A stretch of DNA of 64,000 bases from Proluteimonas luteida (GCF_021191695.1 NZ_JAIWPT010000001.1:1-64000); one strand, 5' to 3'; shown: positions 37,070 through 46,646, counted from the first letter of the stretch. The notes: a model not told the origin generated them from the letters alone. A program made the numbers and translations.

Positions 37070-37648
37070 ATGGCCCACGGGCACGACAGCCTCCTGGAAC
37101 GGCCGCGGGACATCCCCGAGGCGGAGCCGTGCCCGCAGCCGCACCGGTTCGAGGCCTTCTCGCGCGACCACTACGACGGCCTGCTGCACTTTCTGCGCCT
37201 GCGCGTCTCCAACGAGGAGGATGCCCGCGACGCCGCGCAGGAGAGCCTGATGCGGCTCATGCGCTACCGCGACACGGAACCCGAGTCCGCCTGGAAGCCG
37301 CTGCTCTACCGCATCGCCATCAACGTCGTCGGCGAGCAGTTCCGCCGCGGCAGCGTGCGCCAGGCCGGCAAGCACGTCTCCCTCGACAACCTCGAACTGG
37401 TTTCGGACGAGCCAACCCAGGAGGACCTGGTCGCCCGCGCGCAGCAGGAAGCTTTGCTGCGCGAGGCCATCCTCGCGCTGCCGCCGCGCTGGCGGCAGGT
37501 GTACCTGCTCAGCCGCATGCAGGGCATGACCTACGCGCAGATCGCGCGCCACTGCGACATTTCCGTGAAGACCGTCGAGAAGCACATGACCAGCGCACTG
37601 GCCGCCCTGTGCAGCCGGGTGGGGTCGGGAGCCGCCGATGCATCTTAG
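37070..37648 (+). CDS. ECF sigma factor, FecI-like
   Basis: A 192-residue sigma factor. Region 2 is FSRDHYDGLLHFLRLRV, DARDAAQESLMRLMR; region 4 is ALPPRWRQVYLLSRMQGMTYAQIA and SVKTVEKHMTSAL, a textbook FecI/RpoE group form. It would direct RNA polymerase to the receptor and peptidase genes once released by FecR. ATG 37070 is preferred; GTG 37055 is in frame. The fecR gene follows 100 bases downstream. Confidence 0.93.
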   Translation: MAHGHDSLLERPRDIPEAEPCPQPHRFEAFSRDHYDGLLHFLRLRVSNEEDARDAAQESLMRLMRYRDTEPESAWKPLLYRIAINVVGEQFRRGSVRQAGKHVSLDNLELVSDEPTQEDLVARAQQEALLREAILALPPRWRQVYLLSRMQGMTYAQIARHCDISVKTVEKHMTSALAALCSRVGSGAADAS

Positions 37649-37749
37649 AGAACATGGACATGCATCCGCGATGGGGTACCGGGCGGCCGCGCGCGTCACG
37701 CACGCGCCGAAACCGGCAAACGGACACGCTCAGGGATGACCGCAACCGC

Positions 37750-38751
37750 ATGACCGCCGCCCCTGTCAACGCCGGTACCGACGCCGCCGCGCAGCAATGG
37801 TTCGCGCGCCTGCTCGCGCCCGACTGCAGTGACGCCGAGCGCGCCGCCTTCGAGCGCTGGCGCGCCGCCGATCCCGCGCACGCCGCCGCCTACCGCCACG
37901 TCGAAAGCGTCTGGGAGCGCAGCGCCGGCCTGCGCGAGGACCCCGCCATTGCCGCCGCCCTGCAGGACGCGCTACGCCCCGCCAGGCCGCGCCGCCGCGA
38001 CCGCGCCGAGTGGTGGCCTTCGCTGGCCGCCGCGGCGTCGGTGACCCTCGTGGCGGCCGCGGCCCTGCTGTGGGTCTTTTGGCCCGCCGAAGTGCCGGTG
38101 CAGCGCTACGCCACCGCCCTCGGCGAACAGCGCACCGTTGTGCTGGAGGACGGCTCGCAGCTCGTGCTGGATACCGACACCGAAGTGCTGGCGCGTTTCG
38201 CCCGGCGCGAGCGCGGCCTCACCCTGCAGCGCGGCCAGGCCGATTTCACCGTGCAGCCGGACGCGCAGCGGCCGTTCGTCGTCCACGCCGCCGGCGCCTC
38301 GGTCACCGCCACCGGCACCCGCTTCCAGGTCCGCGTCGGCGAGGGCGGCGGCACCGTCACCCTGCTCGAAGGCGAGGTGATCGTCGCCACGCGCTCGGGC
38401 GCGCAGCGCGAATCGGCCACCCTGGCCCCCAGCGAGCGCATAGAGATCGGCGCGGACGGCACGCTCGCCCGCAAGCACGCCCTGCCAGAGGAACAACTGG
38501 CCGGCCTCCGCGGCTGGACCGAGGGCAACCTCGTGGTCAACGAGTGGTCCCTCGGCGCCCTCGTGGCGGAGATGAACCGTTACTCCGACACCAAGCTGCG
38601 CATGGTCGACCCGGCCCTAAGCCAGATCCCTATCAGCGGCGTGTTCAAGGCCGGCGACCAGCAGTCCTTCGCGCTCGCACTCGAATACGGCTGGTCCATT
38701 CACGCCGAGCAGCGTGCTGACGCCGGCGAAATCGTCCTCTCCCGCAAGTAG
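37750..38751 (+). CDS. FecR-type anti-sigma factor/transducer
   Basis: A 333-residue inner-membrane protein. The N-terminal DUF4880 domain includes AAAQQWFARLLAPDC and AERAAFERWRAADPAHAAAY. A single membrane helix is at about 94-112 (AAAASVTLVAAAALLWVFW). The periplasmic FecR domain has LGEQRTVVLEDGSQLVLDTDT and TGTRFQVRV, and a C-terminal STN-like end (LSQIPISGVFKAGD). It senses the loaded outer-membrane receptor and controls the sigma factor. The frame is open from 37654, but only 37750 starts the conserved domain. Confidence 0.92.
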   Translation: MTAAPVNAGTDAAAQQWFARLLAPDCSDAERAAFERWRAADPAHAAAYRHVESVWERSAGLREDPAIAAALQDALRPARPRRRDRAEWWPSLAAAASVTLVAAAALLWVFWPAEVPVQRYATALGEQRTVVLEDGSQLVLDTDTEVLARFARRERGLTLQRGQADFTVQPDAQRPFVVHAAGASVTATGTRFQVRVGEGGGTVTLLEGEVIVATRSGAQRESATLAPSERIEIGADGTLARKHALPEEQLAGLRGWTEGNLVVNEWSLGALVAEMNRYSDTKLRMVDPALSQIPISGVFKAGDQQSFALALEYGWSIHAEQRADAGEIVLSRK

Positions 38752-38760
38752 CCGGGGCAC

Positions 38761-38788
38761 GGTAGGGTCACCCCATCGCCCGTGCATT
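38761..38788 (+). promoter_or_regulatory. GGTAGGGT-N14-TGCATT motif upstream of TonB receptor
   Basis: GGTAGGGT at 38761-38768, 14 bases, then TGCATT; the copy upstream of fecI is identical in boxes and spacing. It lies 77 bases before the receptor start and just after the fecR stop. Confidence 0.5.
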
Positions 38789-38864
38789 ACAGGCTAGCGA
38801 CGGCCCATCGTTCGCCGAGTGGCGGCGGACAGTGGCGGCCGGCATCCTGTCTCCGGGGGTTGAG

Positions 38865-41525
38865 ATGAAAGGTTGTTCCAGCAGCGTCTGCGGCAAGCGA
38901 ACGGTTCCGGCGAGGCATCGCCTGTATGCCAGCATGCTGGCCGCATTGGTCACGTTGGGCGCGGGTGGCGCGGTGCACGCGCAGCAGCGCAGCGAGCCGG
39001 CGCCGCAGCAATACACCATCACCGCGGGCAGCCTGGGGGAGGCGCTCAACCAGCTGGCGACGCAGAGCAAGCTGCAGATCGTCTACTCGCCCGAACTGGT
39101 CCGCGGCAAAAGCGCACAGGCGGTCGATGGCCGCTTCACGTGGCAAGAGGCTCTGCAGCGACTGCTTGCTGACAGTGGTCTGGAGTGGGGTTTCGTCAAC
39201 GAAACCACCGTTGTGATCCGGCAAGGTACAGGGTCGGCCACCGGGCAGTCACAGTCACAGGCTGTAACGCGGAATTCTCCGGCGTCAACGCAATCGCAAG
39301 AAGAGGTTCAAGAACTGGAGCGGTTGACTGTAACCGGAACCCGTATCCGCGGTGGCGTCACTGCGTCTCCAACACTCGTGATCGACGAGTTGAGGTTCCA
39401 GCAAGAAGGTTTCACCGATCTTGGTGAGGTCATCCGTAGCATCCCTCAGAACTATCGGGGTGGTCAGAATCCTGGGGTGAGGTCAGGCCCAGATGGCGCG
39501 GAAACCAACACGAACATCACGGGCGGTTCGGCTCTAAATTTGCGCGGGTTGGGTCCTGATGCCACGCTGACCCTGCTCAATGGACGCCGTATGAGTTACG
39601 ACGGCTATTCACAAGCGGTGGACATCAGCGCCATCCCGATCGAGGCGGTTGAACGTGTCGAAATCGTCCCTGATGGCGCCTCAGCCATCTATGGTTCTGA
39701 TGCAGTTGGCGGCGTAGCTAATGTAGTGCTCAAGCGCGACTTCGAGGGCGTGACGCTGGGAACGCTGTATGGCGATTCTTCCGAGGGGGGATTGACTCAG
39801 CGATCTTACACAGTCACTGCCGGAGCTTCTTGGGATTCAGGGGGGCTGATTGCGACATACAAAAAGTCCGATCAAGACCCCATCTTCGCCGATCAGCGTG
39901 ACTACACCCAGGCAATGGATGATCCAGTCACCCTCTACCCAGGCAGCAAGGTGAGCAGCGGACTGATCAGCGCGCACCAATCATTGGGGCAGAGTGTGGA
40001 ACTGCGTTTGGATGCAATGCGTACGGTCCGCCAGCAAACCAATTATCTCGCCTCAGGCAGCCTGTATCTCCTTGATCCTGTGGAGGGCACAATCACTTCG
40101 GTTGCTCCCAGCATACAGGTCCTGCTGCCGGGCGACTGGATGCTTACAGCGGGCGCCACGCGCGGTAAGAACGAATCGATTTACGACTCCGTAATTGTTC
40201 AAAATGGGGTTACTACCCCTAGCTCTAACGGCAGCTATTTCAACAAAACACAATCATGGGAAGTGGGGGTAGAAGGTTCGTTGGCGCAGTTCGGCCAGCA
40301 TGACCTGCGTCTTGCGATCGGTGTCGGTGGGCGTACGGACGAATTCGAACAGCGTACCTTTACATCCGGCGTCCGCCGAGGTGGTGATGAGCGGAACCGA
40401 TTCGCATATGGCGAGTTGTCATTGCCAGTGGTCAGTGCCGTCAATGCGAGACCAGGCGTGCAAAGGCTAGAATTAAGCGCCGCCTTAAGAAGCGAGGAGT
40501 ATGACAGCTTCGGTAGCGTGACGACCCCGAAGTTAGGGGTGATTTATGCTCCAAGCACTGACTTCACTGTCAAAACTTCGTGGGGTCGCTCGTTCAAGGC
40601 GCCGACATTACGTCAACGCACCAACCAGCGTTACGTAAATCTTTACCGAGCGCCGCAGCTTGGCGGCGTCGGCTATCCTGCTAACGCTACGGTGCTCCTC
40701 GCTGCAGGTGGCAATCCCGATCTTGAGCCGGAGCGCGCCCGCACCTGGACTGCATCACTAGCCTTCCACCCCGAGGCAATACCCGGGTTTGATGCAGAAC
40801 TGACTTTCTTTTCGATCGACTACACCGATCGCGTTTTGGGTCCTATCCGCGTCATTGCGCAGGCAATGAGCGATCCAGCATATGCGGAGTTTATCCAGCT
40901 CAATCCCAGCCTTGAGCAACAGCAGCAAGTTATCGCAGACTTCAGCGATCGCTTTAGCAACTTGTCTGGTGCCCCCTACGACCCCAGCAATGTCGTCGCC
41001 ATCGCCTACGCCCATCTCATCAATGTGGCCAGGCAACGAGCTAAGGGGATGGACCTGAGCGGCAGCTATCGTTTCGATCTGGGATCTGGGCAGTTGATGT
41101 TGCGTGGCGGAGCAAGTTGGCTCGACCTTTCCCAGCAAAACACTTCGGCTGGACCAGAACTTGACCTGTCCGGCAGGATTTACTTCCCCGCCGAATTGAA
41201 TGGCAGGCTTGGCGCCGTTTGGAGTAGCGGCGGCCTGAGTGTTTCCGCATTTGCCAACCACGCCTCAGGTGTGACCAGCAGGCTTACTGAAAATACACAG
41301 AAGCTTGGTTCATTTACGACTATTGATTCCACGCTGCGTTACGAAACAGCGCAGGGCAGTAGTGCTTTGTCTGGCCTGAGCTTTTCTCTGTCCGTGGACA
41401 ATGTATTCAATCGCAATCCGCCGCTCTATGTCCCAACGATTGCGACCATACACACGCCATACGACACCACCAATTATTCGCCCATCGGACGTTACGTGAC
41501 TGTCTCGGTTAGCAAGCACTGGTAG
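38865..41525 (+). CDS. TonB-dependent receptor with N-terminal STN signalling domain
   Basis: An 886-residue outer-membrane importer. A signal peptide covers about the first 36 residues. An STN domain follows (YTITAGSLGEALNQLATQS, LQIVYSPELVRG), the part that contacts FecR. The plug has LTVTGTRIRGG, LRGLGPDATLTLLNGRR and EIVPDGASAIYGSDAVGG, then a 22-strand barrel ends in YVTVSVSKHW. The ligand is unknown; the neighbouring peptidase suggests a peptide such as a lasso peptide. Base composition drops visibly at about 39.2-39.3 kb, between the STN domain and the plug, as if the ligand-binding part had been exchanged. ATG 38865 follows GGGGGTTGAG. Confidence 0.9.
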   Translation: MKGCSSSVCGKRTVPARHRLYASMLAALVTLGAGGAVHAQQRSEPAPQQYTITAGSLGEALNQLATQSKLQIVYSPELVRGKSAQAVDGRFTWQEALQRLLADSGLEWGFVNETTVVIRQGTGSATGQSQSQAVTRNSPASTQSQEEVQELERLTVTGTRIRGGVTASPTLVIDELRFQQEGFTDLGEVIRSIPQNYRGGQNPGVRSGPDGAETNTNITGGSALNLRGLGPDATLTLLNGRRMSYDGYSQAVDISAIPIEAVERVEIVPDGASAIYGSDAVGGVANVVLKRDFEGVTLGTLYGDSSEGGLTQRSYTVTAGASWDSGGLIATYKKSDQDPIFADQRDYTQAMDDPVTLYPGSKVSSGLISAHQSLGQSVELRLDAMRTVRQQTNYLASGSLYLLDPVEGTITSVAPSIQVLLPGDWMLTAGATRGKNESIYDSVIVQNGVTTPSSNGSYFNKTQSWEVGVEGSLAQFGQHDLRLAIGVGGRTDEFEQRTFTSGVRRGGDERNRFAYGELSLPVVSAVNARPGVQRLELSAALRSEEYDSFGSVTTPKLGVIYAPSTDFTVKTSWGRSFKAPTLRQRTNQRYVNLYRAPQLGGVGYPANATVLLAAGGNPDLEPERARTWTASLAFHPEAIPGFDAELTFFSIDYTDRVLGPIRVIAQAMSDPAYAEFIQLNPSLEQQQQVIADFSDRFSNLSGAPYDPSNVVAIAYAHLINVARQRAKGMDLSGSYRFDLGSGQLMLRGGASWLDLSQQNTSAGPELDLSGRIYFPAELNGRLGAVWSSGGLSVSAFANHASGVTSRLTENTQKLGSFTTIDSTLRYETAQGSSALSGLSFSLSVDNVFNRNPPLYVPTIATIHTPYDTTNYSPIGRYVTVSVSKHW

Positions 41526-41607
41526 GCGTGAGATCACGCCACAGTTTCCGAAGCCAGAAACGACGCTTTTTGGTATTCCTTATTCGTTTGAACGAGTCCA
41601 CCCTGTC

Positions 41608-44160
41608 ATGATCCGGAATCGGATAGGCCCGGTCTTTACTGCCGTCATTACGGCGATTTGCGCATCCCAAGCCGTTGCCTCTGAGCATCGTGTCTTGACC
41701 ATTGATCACCTGATGCAGGTGGAGGAATTCGGCGCGGCCGCATCTGATCCTACAGGGCGATGGTTGGTATATGAACGGCTTCGGCCTTACGGGCAGTCGG
41801 ATGACTTCAGTTTTCGCAACTATGCGATGGGGAAGACCGGACACCAGCTCTGGCGACATGACCTTAGAACGGGTGACACGGAACTTCTGCCCGGCGTCGA
41901 CCCAACGCCGCACAGCTACCAGCAAGGCTTCTCGAAATCTGGAAGGTTCCTCGCAATCATGCAATATCGGCTCGGCACCTTGTCGCTTGGGGCCTACGAT
42001 ATGGCGACTAACAAGACAGTCAGGTTTTCGGACACTCCTGCGTTCAGTCGGGATGGTACGCACAATCCGGTCTGGATCTCCGAAGAAGAACTGGTGTTTG
42101 CTGCCCTGCCGGATGACGATTCCCCCATCTTAACCAGCGTGCGTGCTCATACTGGACGGACATTAGCGAAGGCTTGGAAGCACGCTTGGCGCGGCGATGT
42201 GGTTACGGCCAGTGAAGTCCGTACCCGTACACCGGATCAATCGACGGAACAGCAAGCGGGTTATCTGGTTCGTGCCAATGCAAGCACTGGCGAAAGCCAA
42301 ATCATCATCGAGGGTCTGTACGCCGATCTGCGGGTTTCTCCAAATGGACGGCTTCTTGCTGCACTCGCCGTCTCCAAACAACGGTCAGTCGATCCAAACA
42401 GGCCGGTAGAACTTGATCCGCGTCGCTTTAGCCTCACCCTTTTGAACCTTGACACAGGTGAGATGCGTCCGCTCGCCCCGGAGCTGGAAGTATTCCCGTA
42501 CTCCATCGCCTGGGCGCATGACAGTACCCGTGTCGTGGCGTACGGCTGGACAGCTGGTGAAGGGCCCCGTACGGGTAGGTTCTACGTGGTCGATGTAGAA
42601 ACCGGCGTAGTTACCCAACACGATCACGTTGGCTTAGAACTAACATCAGAGCGGGAGCGGGGGTGGCGACAACGACCGGAGCGGGTGAGTTTTCTTGGTG
42701 ATGATCTGGCCGTCTTTGCTAGGCGCATACCGGATTCAGAAGACCAGGCGCCGCGTTTCACGTACCAGAATGTGAATCCGGTTAAGCATTCCAAGCCGGA
42801 TTGGTATGTTCTGTCAGCGCATGGTGCGCCCAGAAATCTCACGCACGATCTTGCGGGTGTTGGTGCCGTTCCAGTTCATGCCGGGAAAGACCACATTACA
42901 GTTCTCGCGGACGACGGTGTCTACCGTCTCTATGCCGACGGGCAAAGACGTCGCTTAACTCCGCCGCTGAGCGGTAGGTTCCGGTTTCTGTCGCTCGGAA
43001 CGTTCATGACCCGCAGCGGTGTGATCCGTCCTGAATTTGGGAATGAAGCTCTGTTCGGCGTCAGTGGGAGCGGTGCAGCGCAGATCGTGATGGTAGATCT
43101 GCGTGATGGTCATGAAGGTGAGACCGTGGTGGTCAATGCGCCTTCGGCTGACGCAACACCACTGGCCGGTTCTCTTGCCGCAGGGTCCGTGCTGTTCAGA
43201 ACAGAAGATGGCCAAGCCTCCCGATTGCTTGTTGCCACTGCCAACTCGGAGAGCCCTCTTGAACTTTCGCGCATCAATAGCCATCTAAACAATCTTGACC
43301 TCGGACATTGGGAGATTGTGTCTTATGAAGTCGAAGATCCTGACGGAAATCGCCCACCAGAGAGAATTGAAAGTTGCGTCTTGCTTCCGCCAGGCTACAG
43401 TCCAAGTACTCCGCCACCGTTGATTGTTGAGGTCTATCCGGGTGTCGGACCTCGATGCAAATCTGGGCCAGAGAAGATCGATAGCCTCAGCGTCAGCTGG
43501 TCGCCCTATCTATGGGCTGGCAAGGGATACGCCTATGCACGCTTAACTACGCCCCGATCACTAAGCAGAACCGATGAAGGCCCCCTTGTTGGGATGCCAA
43601 ATTTGCTTGGCGCGGGTGTTGATGTGCTAGTAGAAAATGGATTCGCCGACCCTGAGCGGGTGGCAGCTGTTGGATTTAGTCAGGGTGGCGTCTCTGCCTT
43701 GTACGTGGCTGCGAAATCGGAACGCTATAAGGCAGTGATCGCCATGAATAGCTGGGCCGATCTTTTCAGTCACTATTTCGGAGCAAACGGGGTATTCTCA
43801 TACGTTTACGATGAGAATTTCGGTAGTTTCGCGCGCTACGATGCTACCGTCGGAAGTGACTTTGGGATAGGTCGGACACCTTTTGAAGATCCGGCATCTT
43901 ATTACAGAAACAGCCCGGTGTTCCTAGCGCCGAGTATCAATGTGCCGGTGCTTTTGATCCATTCCGACATGGATAGTTTTTCCATGTCGCAATTCGATGA
44001 GATGTATGGCGCACTGCTACGTGCAGGGAAAGACGCGCGCTATGTTCGCTATTGGGGGGAAGGTCATGGGCCGTCTTCGCCTGCGAACATCCGCGATCTT
44101 TGGGAGCGCATCGATTCGTTCTTGTTCGAGAACAGCGTTGCTCCGGAAATCCCGCGGTAG
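41608..44160 (+). CDS. S9 (prolyl-oligopeptidase) family peptidase, lasso-peptide isopeptidase-like
   Basis: An 850-residue exported serine hydrolase with a signal peptide (cleaved near AVAS at 25). A beta-propeller region (about 45-560) precedes the alpha/beta-hydrolase domain. The triad is visible: Ser691 in GFSQGG, Asp789 in HSDMD, His820 in GEGHG. The layout FecI-FecR-TonB receptor-S9 peptidase is that of proteobacterial lasso-peptide clusters, in which an isopeptidase of the Atxe2 type linearises the imported peptide. No lasso precursor, cyclase or leader-peptidase gene is in the window. It could also be a dipeptidyl peptidase acting on other peptides. The GC is like the receptor barrel and lower than the flanks. 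Confidence 0.75.
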   Translation: MIRNRIGPVFTAVITAICASQAVASEHRVLTIDHLMQVEEFGAAASDPTGRWLVYERLRPYGQSDDFSFRNYAMGKTGHQLWRHDLRTGDTELLPGVDPTPHSYQQGFSKSGRFLAIMQYRLGTLSLGAYDMATNKTVRFSDTPAFSRDGTHNPVWISEEELVFAALPDDDSPILTSVRAHTGRTLAKAWKHAWRGDVVTASEVRTRTPDQSTEQQAGYLVRANASTGESQIIIEGLYADLRVSPNGRLLAALAVSKQRSVDPNRPVELDPRRFSLTLLNLDTGEMRPLAPELEVFPYSIAWAHDSTRVVAYGWTAGEGPRTGRFYVVDVETGVVTQHDHVGLELTSERERGWRQRPERVSFLGDDLAVFARRIPDSEDQAPRFTYQNVNPVKHSKPDWYVLSAHGAPRNLTHDLAGVGAVPVHAGKDHITVLADDGVYRLYADGQRRRLTPPLSGRFRFLSLGTFMTRSGVIRPEFGNEALFGVSGSGAAQIVMVDLRDGHEGETVVVNAPSADATPLAGSLAAGSVLFRTEDGQASRLLVATANSESPLELSRINSHLNNLDLGHWEIVSYEVEDPDGNRPPERIESCVLLPPGYSPSTPPPLIVEVYPGVGPRCKSGPEKIDSLSVSWSPYLWAGKGYAYARLTTPRSLSRTDEGPLVGMPNLLGAGVDVLVENGFADPERVAAVGFSQGGVSALYVAAKSERYKAVIAMNSWADLFSHYFGANGVFSYVYDENFGSFARYDATVGSDFGIGRTPFEDPASYYRNSPVFLAPSINVPVLLIHSDMDSFSMSQFDEMYGALLRAGKDARYVRYWGEGHGPSSPANIRDLWERIDSFLFENSVAPEIPR

Positions 44161-44246
44161 CAGTCTCCGCATCGTGGGCATCGGGGAGATGCCTTCCTTC
44201 CGCTCATGCGCAGGCTTGGGGAGTCGCGCAATGGATTCGCGTCATC

Positions 44247-45158
44247 ATGGAACTGCGCCACCTCCGGTACTTCATCGCCGTCGCTGAGGAACTGCACTTC
44301 GCCCGCGCGGCCGAGCGCCTGCACATCGACCAGTCGCCGCTGTCGCGGGCGATCAAGGATCTGGAGTACGACTTGGGCGTGCAGTTGCTGGCGCGCACCA
44401 CCCGCAACACCCGGCTGACTTGGGCGGGCGAGGTGTTTCTGGGCGAAGCCAAGCGGGTGCTGGCGGCGCTGGAGCAGGCCAAGCGCAGCGGCAAAGAGGC
44501 CGGCACGGGCTATCGCGGTGCACTGCGCATTGCGCTTTCCGACGGAACGGCGACGCCGCGGTTTGCGGCGCTGCTAGCGCGCTGCCGCGAGGACGAGCCG
44601 GACGTGCGTATCCAGCTGTTCGAGCTGCCGCTGGCACAGCAGGTGACGGGGCTGCGCGCCGACCTATACGACGTGGGCTTCGCTCATGCCTCGCCAGACG
44701 CTGACGGACTGGCCGTGGCGCCGGCCTGGACCGATCCGCTGGTGCTGGCGATCCCGGCGCGACACCCGTTGCTGGGGCACCGGCGCGTGCCGCTGGCCGA
44801 GCTGCTGCGCTACCCGCTGGTGCTGTTCCACCCGGAGCTGGCCGAGGGTGCGTACCGGCAGGTGGAGCGGTTGCTCCGCACTGTTGAGGAGGAGCCTGCG
44901 GTGGTGGAACGCGTGGCCGGCTTCGACGCGATGATGGCCCTGGTGGCCGCGGGTTACGGCGTCGGCTTCGCCAACGCCTCGCATCTGGCGCACTACAAGC
45001 ATCCGGAGGTGATCGCCCGCCCGCTGGCGGGCAGGTCCGCGGTGCTGACGACGTACCTGCTGCGGCCCGATGTGCCGCCGTCCGAGCAGCTGGGGCGGTT
45101 CATCGGCCGCGCGGTGCCCACCGAGGGCGATGAGACGGAGACGAAGCCGGACGCCTGA
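44247..45158 (+). CDS. LysR-family regulator
   Basis: A 303-residue LysR protein. The wHTH is at residues 1-60 (LRHLRYFIAVAEELHFARAA, LHIDQSPLSRAIKDLEYDLG), then the periplasmic-binding-like effector domain (YRGALRIALSDG). In this class of ICE such a gene commonly sits between the relaxase and the entry-exclusion gene, so it is a backbone gene of unknown targets. The stop shares a base with an upstream in-frame start of the next gene. Confidence 0.92.
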   Translation: MELRHLRYFIAVAEELHFARAAERLHIDQSPLSRAIKDLEYDLGVQLLARTTRNTRLTWAGEVFLGEAKRVLAALEQAKRSGKEAGTGYRGALRIALSDGTATPRFAALLARCREDEPDVRIQLFELPLAQQVTGLRADLYDVGFAHASPDADGLAVAPAWTDPLVLAIPARHPLLGHRRVPLAELLRYPLVLFHPELAEGAYRQVERLLRTVEEEPAVVERVAGFDAMMALVAAGYGVGFANASHLAHYKHPEVIARPLAGRSAVLTTYLLRPDVPPSEQLGRFIGRAVPTEGDETETKPDA

Positions 45159-45178
45159 TGCCGGCAACGGAGGTTGCG

Positions 45179-45406
45179 ATGATGCGAAATTGTGGACCCT
45201 TTCTGGCGCTGATCCTGGTCGGCTGCCAGCCCGCACCACCGGCCGATACAGTGGAGTCGCTGGTGGCCGATCCCGAGCGATTGCAGGAAGTGCAGCGCCA
45301 GTGCCGGCAGGATTACGCGAAGGCAGGCGAGGTGCTGTGCAATGCCGCGAGCGAGGCATACCGGCGCAGGTTCATGGGCGGCGGCGCGGACGAGAAGCCG
45401 GAGTGA
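45179..45406 (+). CDS. EexN-like entry-exclusion lipoprotein
   Basis: A 75-residue lipoprotein. The lipobox LILVGC follows a short signal sequence; the mature part has ESLVADPERLQEVQRQC and CNAASEAYRRRF, the pattern of EexN-type entry-exclusion lipoproteins of trb-type ICEs. It reduces uptake of a second copy by the same cell. ATG 45179 is chosen because GGAGG lies 6 bases upstream and gives a proper signal peptide; ATG 45158, overlapping the LysR stop, is also in frame. Confidence 0.75.
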   Translation: MMRNCGPFLALILVGCQPAPPADTVESLVADPERLQEVQRQCRQDYAKAGEVLCNAASEAYRRRFMGGGADEKPE

Positions 45407-45496
45407 TCGAGCGTTGTCCGCCAGGCATTCAAGCCCTCATGCTTCCTTTCACCCTGCGACTACCCGCTATGGTGTCGACACGAGGATTGAACCCCG

Positions 45497-46621
45497 ATGC
45501 TTGACGCGTTTTTCAGAACTCTCGCCGGCGCCTTCCTTCTGGCGCTCATGCCGCTCGCCTCGGCGGGACCGCAGGTGGAGGCCCCCTACCTGCTGCCCTC
45601 CGATTCGGGTGGCTGGTCGGCGCAGTCGCTGGAGCGAGAAGACGATGCGGTGCGTGTCAGGCGCGTTCCTGTGGCGGTCGGTGATGAGGTCACGATCCCG
45701 GCGGTCGATGAGGTTCCATCGTTCCAGGTGCGCTTGCGTGCGCCGGCCAACGTGGCGCCGGCCGAGATTGCGATGCCTTCGGACGCACCGCTGCTGGTGA
45801 TCGCCGACACCCACGGTGAGCACGGCATCCTGGTGGAGCTACTGCGCAACCACGGCGTGGTGGACGAGCGCCTGGGCTGGTCGTTCGGCGAGGGGCGCGT
45901 GGTTTTCCTCGGTGACGTGTTCGATCGTGGCGCGCACCAGACCGAGATCCTCTGGCTGATCTACAAGCTCGAAGCGGAAGCCGAGCGTACAGGCGGTGGC
46001 GTGCATCTTCTGCTCGGCAATCATGAGGCGCTGGTGCTGCGCGGGGACGAGCGTTACCTCAACCCCAAGTACCTGCGCACGGCGGAGGTGCTGGGCGTGG
46101 ATGCGTATGCGGACCTGTACGGCGTGGGTAGCCCGCTCGGTCAGTGGCTGCGCACGCGTGCGTCCGTGCTCAAGGTCGGCGACCTGTTGCTGCTGCACGG
46201 CGGCGTCTCGCCCGGCACCGTGCAGCGCGGCCTGTCGCCAGAACAGATCAACCTCGCGGTGCGCCAGGTGCTGTCGGGCGAAATCGATCCGGACAAGTCG
46301 GAACTGCACGGCTTCGTGATGGGAACGGAAGGGCCGCTCTGGTACCGCGGCTACTTTCCGCGAGGCGCCGCGCCGCCGGAAGCGACTGACGCGGACGTCG
46401 CCGCGGCGCTGCGCCACTTCGGCGTCGGCACGATCCTGGTCGGTCACACCATCGTGCCGGAGGTGATGCCGCTGTACGACGGCAAGGTGATCGCGGTGCA
46501 GGTTTACCCGAAGCGCGACGAGGCCACCGGTGATGCGGTGCTGGGCGCCGTGCTGCGCGAGGGCGGCCACTGGCAGCGACTCGGCGTCGACGGCACGCGG
46601 ACGCCGTTGGCGCAGGGGTGA
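45497..46621 (+). CDS. Exported calcineurin-like metallophosphatase
   Basis: A 374-residue protein with a signal peptide (LLALMPLASA). The metal-binding motifs are in order: VIADTHGE, GDVFDRG, GNHE, LLHGGVSPG and VGHT. The spacing fits the Shewanella-like group of phosphoprotein phosphatases. It would act in the periplasm or outside. A similar gene is not part of the standard ICE backbone, so it is cargo between eexN and traG. GAGGATTG before ATG 45497 can serve as ribosome binding site. Confidence 0.85.
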   Translation: MLDAFFRTLAGAFLLALMPLASAGPQVEAPYLLPSDSGGWSAQSLEREDDAVRVRRVPVAVGDEVTIPAVDEVPSFQVRLRAPANVAPAEIAMPSDAPLLVIADTHGEHGILVELLRNHGVVDERLGWSFGEGRVVFLGDVFDRGAHQTEILWLIYKLEAEAERTGGGVHLLLGNHEALVLRGDERYLNPKYLRTAEVLGVDAYADLYGVGSPLGQWLRTRASVLKVGDLLLLHGGVSPGTVQRGLSPEQINLAVRQVLSGEIDPDKSELHGFVMGTEGPLWYRGYFPRGAAPPEATDADVAAALRHFGVGTILVGHTIVPEVMPLYDGKVIAVQVYPKRDEATGDAVLGAVLREGGHWQRLGVDGTRTPLAQG

Positions 46622-46646
46622 TTAGCCCCGTCGCCGCGCGTCCGTA

